Shown here piece after piece: positions 33,717 to 37,567 of a stretch of 37,567 nucleotides of DNA. How positions within the stretch are numbered: the stretch's first letter is position 1; the number at the start of each line of letters is the position of its first letter. The translations under genes were made by a program, and so were the position numbers. Below the pieces are notes generated by a model. That model did not search any database. It was not told the DNA's origin and saw only the letters and a list, made by a program, of their open reading frames with translations. Source of the DNA: Planctomycetia bacterium (GTDB taxonomy: Bacteria > Planctomycetota > Planctomycetia > Planctomycetales > Planctomycetaceae); NCBI GenBank assembly GCA_016200145.1, contig JACQFH010000105.1, positions 1 to 37,567 of the forward strand, written 5' to 3'.

Positions 33717-34187
33717 CTACCGGTTCGGAAAATAATAGATCGACCCTTTTCCGCCGTTGATCTCCCACGTGTCGGGTGCGATCGTCGTCTGGATCAGGTT
33801 GATGAGTTCCTGCGCCCCGTTGACAACTCCCCCGCCGAGTGACGGGCCGCCGCGCTCCTCACGCCGTCGCAGCGTCTGGCGCTGATCTGACAGGCGCGCG
33901 CGGAGGCGGGACTGCAACTGGCGGCGCTCGACCGCCGGGAGATTTTCCGAACGCTCCACCCGCTGATAGGCGGCCAAAACCAGTGGCGCGGTCTCCGACG
34001 GATCGCGGCCGCTGGCCCGGTTCGACGCCAACAGCACTTCGCTGACCGCCTCACGAGCCTCGCGCACTGAAGTGAAGGCGGCCTCCGTTTTCTTCTGGAC
34101 GTTCGCAGCCTTCGCGCCCGTCGGTAGCTCAGACTCGAACCCCGGCCCAACCAGCGCCGCCAGAACCAGTGAAAGTGTCGGTGACAT
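33717..34187 (-). CDS. small exported protein with C-terminal IAPDTWEINGG motif
   Basis: The product is 156 aa from ATG 34187, preceded by AGGAG; the ten residues upstream to 34217 are not needed. A short hydrophobic N-terminus (MSPTLSLVLAALVGPGF) suggests export. Residues ~25-115 are charged and helical (VREAREAVSEVLLASNRASG, VERRQLQSRLRARLSDQRQTLRRREERGG), probably a coiled coil. The C-terminus LIQTTIAPDTWEINGGKGSIYYF resembles a short motif I know from planctomycete secretin-like proteins (I-x-P-x-[ST]-W-x-x-x-G-G-x-G-[ST]-I); the link is from memory. No enzyme function is seen. The gene is convergent with the ceramidase gene; 370 nt of mostly non-coding sequence lies upstream. Confidence 0.7.
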   Translation of the reverse strand: MSPTLSLVLAALVGPGFESELPTGAKAANVQKKTEAAFTSVREAREAVSEVLLASNRASGRDPSETAPLVLAAYQRVERSENLPAVERRQLQSRLRARLSDQRQTLRRREERGGPSLGGGVVNGAQELINLIQTTIAPDTWEINGGKGSIYYFPNR

Positions 34188-34557
34188 GTTTCGCTCCTGA
34201 TGGGTTACCCAGCGCACGGATGCCGTTCGGAATCAGTCCCCGTCGGCACGCTTCCGCGTGTCAGGCGCAATCTGGCGCGCCAAATTGGGCGGGGCCCTGA
34301 GTCATGAAACGATTTCTCGAGTCAGGTCTCAACATCCGTACGCAAGAATTCTGGATGGGATGGCAAGAATGGCCTCATGACTGTGACACGCACGCGCCGT
34401 GCATTGCCGAACGGCGCAGGGCCAGCACTCCCGTTGCCAGGGGAATCAGAAACTGACCGAACTTCTTCAGGTGGAAGGTGTTCGTGCCAATATCGAGGCC
34501 GAACATCATCGTGCTCTTTCCGGGAAAATCTGAAAACGTCAGTTGCACGTTGCCCGA
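34188..34557. other. 370-nt region between minus-strand genes; possible small gene or remnant
   Basis: The part nearest 34187 probably holds the promoter of the small exported protein; a 10-bp palindrome TGGCGCGCCA lies near 34266-34275. Directly after the LamG stop, the same minus-strand frame stays open for 60 codons (34557 down to a stop at 34375). It encodes a plausible but unrecognised peptide that includes MMFGLDIGTNTFHLKKFGQF. Whether that is a gene, a remnant or chance is unclear. Confidence 0.4.
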
Positions 34558-36252
34558 TCACTTGGCCTGTTCCTGAAACAGATTCAAAACCTGTCCAGGC
34601 GACAGGGCGCCGCGATACAGCTGGACATCGGTCAAGTCCCCTCGGAAATAGTCCTGGGCGCCGAATCCAATCCGCAGTGGCTGGCGGTTCGTGAGATTGA
34701 AGTCGCCCGGCGTCAACACAGCCGATTCACCGACGAGTTTCCCATCGACGTACAGTTGCAGCTTCCCGCCTCCCCGAACGGCGGCGACGTGATGCCAGCC
34801 AGCGGCCAGTTCGCGGTCGTACGTCGCATTGCGGCCGGCTTCGATCGACAGCACTCGCCCGGAAGGCAGAGCGCCCACGAACAGCCGTCCTTGAAAAACC
34901 GCCATCGACCACGCGCGTCGGTATTTGACGTCGGGCGTATGGTCGACCCGCCCGATTTTTGTCCAGTTCGTGTCGCCGTCGAATCGATAGACTGCGGCTG
35001 AGGGCAACGTCCCGCCGTACATCTGGCCGTTGTAAACCAGCAGCGGCATCGTTTCGAGTTCCTCGCCCAGCCGGCCGGCGTCGACCCAGTTTGTCCCGCC
35101 GGCATAGCGGTAAACGTGGGCCTTGGGCCACTCGCTGACGAACAGGCTGCCCCGATGTACGGCGAAACCATACGTCTGCGTCGCCTCGGGGATCTTGCCG
35201 ACATGTTCCCAGGCGCTGCCATCGAAGCGGAAGACCGAGCCTTCGTCATAACAGGTCGCGAAAATCGCGCCATTGAAGACCGTCAGGGCCTCGACCCGCT
35301 TGCCGTCGGGCGTGGCACAGGCCGTCCAGCGTTCGCCCCCTTCGTACCGGAAGAAACCGGCTGGCTTGTAGAGTGACCCGGCATACAGGCGGCCGCGAAA
35401 GACGATCAGGCTGGCGACCGCTTCAGTCTCGGGTGAGAGCACGCCGCACGGAACCCACTTGTCGTCGTCGCCGAGCCGATACACCTTGCCGCCGAAGTTC
35501 GGGTTCTGCGATTCAGCCAGCGCTGAACCGGCGAGGCGATACTTGCTCGACGCGACGTACAGTGAACCATTGAACGTGGCCATCGCCGAAATCGCGTTTG
35601 CTTTGTCCGGACTGCCGAGGTCCTTCCAGCGATTCCCCCCCTCGAACCGAAAGACACGTCCCGATTCGCCCGCGCCGGCATGGCACGTCGAGGCGTACAG
35701 CCGGCCGTCGTGCACGCACAGCGAGAAAACGTACACCGCGTTCCCGAGCCGGCCGTGATCGGTGAATTCCGGTTCGAGACGCCCCTGGTCGATCCCAAAA
35801 TGGAGCTGCTTCGAATTCGACTGCGCGTTCGTCACGCCGCCGTGGCTGTACAACCCCAGATGAAACCCGTTGCGCGTCGCAGGGTCGTACTGGCTGACGA
35901 GGTCGCCCGGAACATCGTCGGTCTCGGCGGCCGTGTTGACCCACAGCGAGATGGAAAAATCACCCGTTCCCAGGCGCAGCGCCTCGGCATCGGCGACTTC
36001 GACGACGCCATCGCGACCATTGAACCGGGCAGCCGTACGCGCGGCACCTCCCGGTCCGGCCGCGTCGAATTCGACGCCGCGCGACGTGATTTTCAGCGCC
36101 GCCCCGGTCTGTTCGCGGTCGCTTCCCCGCAGCGGCCAGTGGCCGATCAGCACAGGCTCTGCAGCCCGTGCGGGCATCGACAACGCGAATCCGATGAGAA
36201 CAGTCGCAAACGTGGCTTCAATATTCGGCAATACGAGATAATGGAGTTTCAT
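34558..36252 (-). CDS. secreted LamG-domain protein interrupted by a seven-repeat propeller
   Basis: The product has 564 aa. A signal peptide covers about residues 1-31. A LamG (concanavalin-like jelly roll) domain begins near GHWPLRG and RFNGRDGVVEVADAEALRLGTGDFSISLWV (about 35-165). It breaks off and resumes at about residue 475 with AGWHHVAAVRGGGKLQLYVDGKLV and continues to LSPGQVLNLF. Between the halves are seven repeats of the type V-x-x-G-x-[LI]-[YF]-[AV] followed by [VF]-[FY]-R-[FY]-x-G-G-x-x-W, centred near residues 192, 228, 287, 328, 368, 409 and 455, as expected for a seven-bladed beta-propeller. The protein likely binds an extracellular glycan or surface ligand; no catalytic site is visible. 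It lies downstream of the kelch and DUF1501 genes on the same strand, so it may share their transcript. Confidence 0.8.
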   Translation of the reverse strand: MKLHYLVLPNIEATFATVLIGFALSMPARAAEPVLIGHWPLRGSDREQTGAALKITSRGVEFDAAGPGGAARTAARFNGRDGVVEVADAEALRLGTGDFSISLWVNTAAETDDVPGDLVSQYDPATRNGFHLGLYSHGGVTNAQSNSKQLHFGIDQGRLEPEFTDHGRLGNAVYVFSLCVHDGRLYASTCHAGAGESGRVFRFEGGNRWKDLGSPDKANAISAMATFNGSLYVASSKYRLAGSALAESQNPNFGGKVYRLGDDDKWVPCGVLSPETEAVASLIVFRGRLYAGSLYKPAGFFRYEGGERWTACATPDGKRVEALTVFNGAIFATCYDEGSVFRFDGSAWEHVGKIPEATQTYGFAVHRGSLFVSEWPKAHVYRYAGGTNWVDAGRLGEELETMPLLVYNGQMYGGTLPSAAVYRFDGDTNWTKIGRVDHTPDVKYRRAWSMAVFQGRLFVGALPSGRVLSIEAGRNATYDRELAAGWHHVAAVRGGGKLQLYVDGKLVGESAVLTPGDFNLTNRQPLRIGFGAQDYFRGDLTDVQLYRGALSPGQVLNLFQEQAK

Positions 36253-36348
36253 TCCGGAATTCTAGCCGTGCGGCGCGGAGAGCGAAAAGGAATAAGGTTT
36301 CCGAGGGCGGCTTCCTGCCTGCGGACACAAACGTCGAGGCGTCGCGGT

Positions 36349-37266
36349 CTATTTCTCGGGCTCATATCGCCAAACTTTGAACGGCGCCGACTCGTCCTGC
36401 TGTCGTTCACCGCCGACAAGATAGATTCGCTCATCGAAAACAGCGATGCCGAAGCGATTCAGGATCTCGCCTGGCATTGGGTCGAGACGCTTCCAGCTGT
36501 CGGAGCCTGGGTCGAAGCGTTCGACGGGCCGCCCGCCGGGGACACGCCCGGCAATTGCGAACACGTAACCCTTCGCCGCCGCGGCGCCAAAAAAGCCGCG
36601 GGGGGTCGGCATATCGGCTTTCTTCGTCCATCGGTCGTTGGCCGGATCGTATTCTTCAACGGTTGCCACCGGGCGCGGACCATACCCGCCCAGAGCCAGA
36701 ACTTTTCCGTCGATAGCGACTGCAGAAAGACCATGCCGGGCGGACGGCATCGGAGCCCGGCTCGTCCAGCGTCCGGTGGCCGGGTCAAACTCTTCAACGG
36801 CAGCCGAGTCGCCATCCTTGTCCATGCCGCCCAAAACCAGGATCTTTTCGTGAATCGCCAACGCGGCCAATCGGTTTCTGGGAGTTGGCAGCTCACAGCA
36901 GCTTTGCCAGGCCTGCCTGTCGACGTCGAAACACTCGACGACAGCAACTGTTTTTTGCTTATCGTCGAGGCCCCCGAAGACGTAGATCCGGCGGCCGACG
37001 GCGGCGGCGGCTGGAAATGCGCGCTGTGTTGGAATTTGCGGCAGCAAACTCCATGTATCGTTCTCGGGGTCGTATCGCTCGCAGGCTCCCTGTCCGTATC
37101 CACCCAGAGCATAGATCTTGCCGTCGGCAGTTACGCAGGCATGATACTGTTGCGGCGAATTCAACTTGGCCACGGGCTTCCAGCGCGGCTCTAGTTGCGC
37201 CGCCGCGGTCGCAGCGGCAGCAATCGAGACGATCAGCGTCAGACAAATGGCTCTCAAGTCTATCAT
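36349..37266 (-). CDS. secreted kelch-repeat protein (six blades)
   Basis: The product has 305 aa. Residues 1-23 form a signal peptide (MIDLRAICLTLIVSIAAAATAAA). Six kelch repeats follow, each with a [LIV]-x-[GA]-G turn and a later E-x-[FY]-D-P-x-x-x-x-W: KIYALGGYGQG, RIYVFGGLDDK, KILVLGGMDKD, KVLALGGYGPR, YVFAIAGRVPG and RIYLVGGERQQ. Six repeats complete a six-bladed propeller that usually mediates protein or glycan binding. The start lies 16 nt after the DUF1501 stop, so the two genes are almost certainly co-transcribed; the LamG/propeller gene follows 96 nt further on. The function is unknown beyond a likely extracytoplasmic binding role. Confidence 0.85.
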   Translation of the reverse strand: MIDLRAICLTLIVSIAAAATAAAQLEPRWKPVAKLNSPQQYHACVTADGKIYALGGYGQGACERYDPENDTWSLLPQIPTQRAFPAAAAVGRRIYVFGGLDDKQKTVAVVECFDVDRQAWQSCCELPTPRNRLAALAIHEKILVLGGMDKDGDSAAVEEFDPATGRWTSRAPMPSARHGLSAVAIDGKVLALGGYGPRPVATVEEYDPANDRWTKKADMPTPRGFFGAAAAKGYVFAIAGRVPGGRPVERFDPGSDSWKRLDPMPGEILNRFGIAVFDERIYLVGGERQQDESAPFKVWRYEPEK

Positions 37267-37282
37267 CGTATCCGGATTGCGC

Positions 37283-37567
37283 TCAAAACAGCGTTGTCAC
37301 CGGGATGCCGGTGGAGATCCGCACGGGGCGGCCGTTCGGGTCGTCGATTGCGGCTTCGGGGGACAGACCGAATGCGTGCAGGATCGTCGCTGCAAAATCG
37401 TCGGGGGTGACCGGAAAATCTTTCACGTACGCCCCGTTTTTGTCGCTTGCGCCGTACACCTGGCCGCCGCGGATTCCGCCCCCCGCCAGCAACTGCGTGT
37501 AGCAATGCGCCCAATGATCGCGCCCGTTCGTGGCGTTGATCTTGGGAGTGCGTCCGAACTCGCCGGC
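37283..37567 (-). CDS. DUF1501 protein, 3' end only (runs off the right edge)
   Basis: Only the last 94 codons and the stop are in the window. The visible sequence begins AGEFGRTPKINATNGRDHWAH, a hallmark of the sulfatase-like DUF1501 family. It continues through LLAGGGIRGGQVYGASDKNGAYV and VTPDDFAATILHAFGL and ends in PVRISTGIPVTTLF, all typical of the C-terminal region. DUF1501 proteins are exported, often encoded beside DUF1549/DUF1553 cytochrome proteins in planctomycetes, and their reaction is not established. The 16-nt spacing to the kelch gene indicates an operon. The 5' part and any signal peptide lie outside the window. Confidence 0.9.
   Translation of the reverse strand, partial: AGEFGRTPKINATNGRDHWAHCYTQLLAGGGIRGGQVYGASDKNGAYVKDFPVTPDDFAATILHAFGLSPEAAIDDPNGRPVRISTGIPVTTLF

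Noticed and set aside
34322-34561. 79-codon minus-strand open frame beginning at the LamG stop
   Set aside because: The translation is low in recognisable structure; the alternative frame just after the LamG stop looks more coding-like, so I reported that instead.

Overview
This 37.6-kb window looks like a chromosomal segment of a planctomycete (phylum Planctomycetota). I infer this from gene content typical of that phylum: a DUF1080/propeller/HEAT protein ending in a PVC-type CxxCH cytochrome, a DUF1501 protein, a neutral-ceramidase-like secreted protein, many secreted propeller or LamG proteins, GC-rich coding sequence, often weak Shine-Dalgarno sites, and many short palindromic intergenic repeats. 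I see no rRNA, tRNA, CRISPR array, transposase, integrase or replication origin.

Left part (1-2.8 kb): a small membrane protein of unknown function and a MATE-family multidrug/Na+ antiporter.

Centre-left (2.8-13.8 kb): the most striking block, three large co-directional genes. They encode a polytopic patatin-like phospholipase with a Ser-Asp dyad split by a multi-helix insertion, a P-loop ATPase of RdrA type with a C-terminal array of six 48-residue TPR-like units, and a 900-residue divergent adenosine deaminase with a complete metal-binding set. The ATPase plus divergent-deaminase pair is the signature of the RADAR anti-phage system (rdrA-rdrB). Here the small membrane accessory protein known from some RADAR loci seems to be replaced by a very large membrane phospholipase. 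My working model is a RADAR variant in which the TPR array on the ATPase senses or recruits a partner, the deaminase attacks adenosine nucleotides or RNA, and the patatin damages membranes. This is inference.

Middle (13.9-25.9 kb): a secreted Gly/Tyr-rich protein; a glycosyltransferase overlapping an RDD membrane protein; a secreted nitrilase-fold amidohydrolase overlapping a remarkable three-domain enzyme (GT31-like glycosyltransferase, GT11 fucosyltransferase-like domain and FkbM methyltransferase in one chain); a secreted TPR/coiled-coil protein; a parvulin-type (PpiC/SurA) foldase; then a minus-strand run of a small membrane protein, a GNAT acetyltransferase and a SAM methyltransferase. 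Many intergenic gaps here hold palindromic repeats, and several genes take their stop codons from those repeats.

Right part (25.9-37.6 kb): secreted catabolic and structural proteins. These are a tandem alpha/beta-hydrolase (acetyl-xylan-esterase-like), the DUF1080-propeller-HEAT-cytochrome protein with a ceramidase-like partner 54 nt downstream, a small exported protein, a LamG domain interrupted by a seven-repeat propeller, a six-blade kelch protein and the 3' end of a DUF1501 gene that runs off the right edge.
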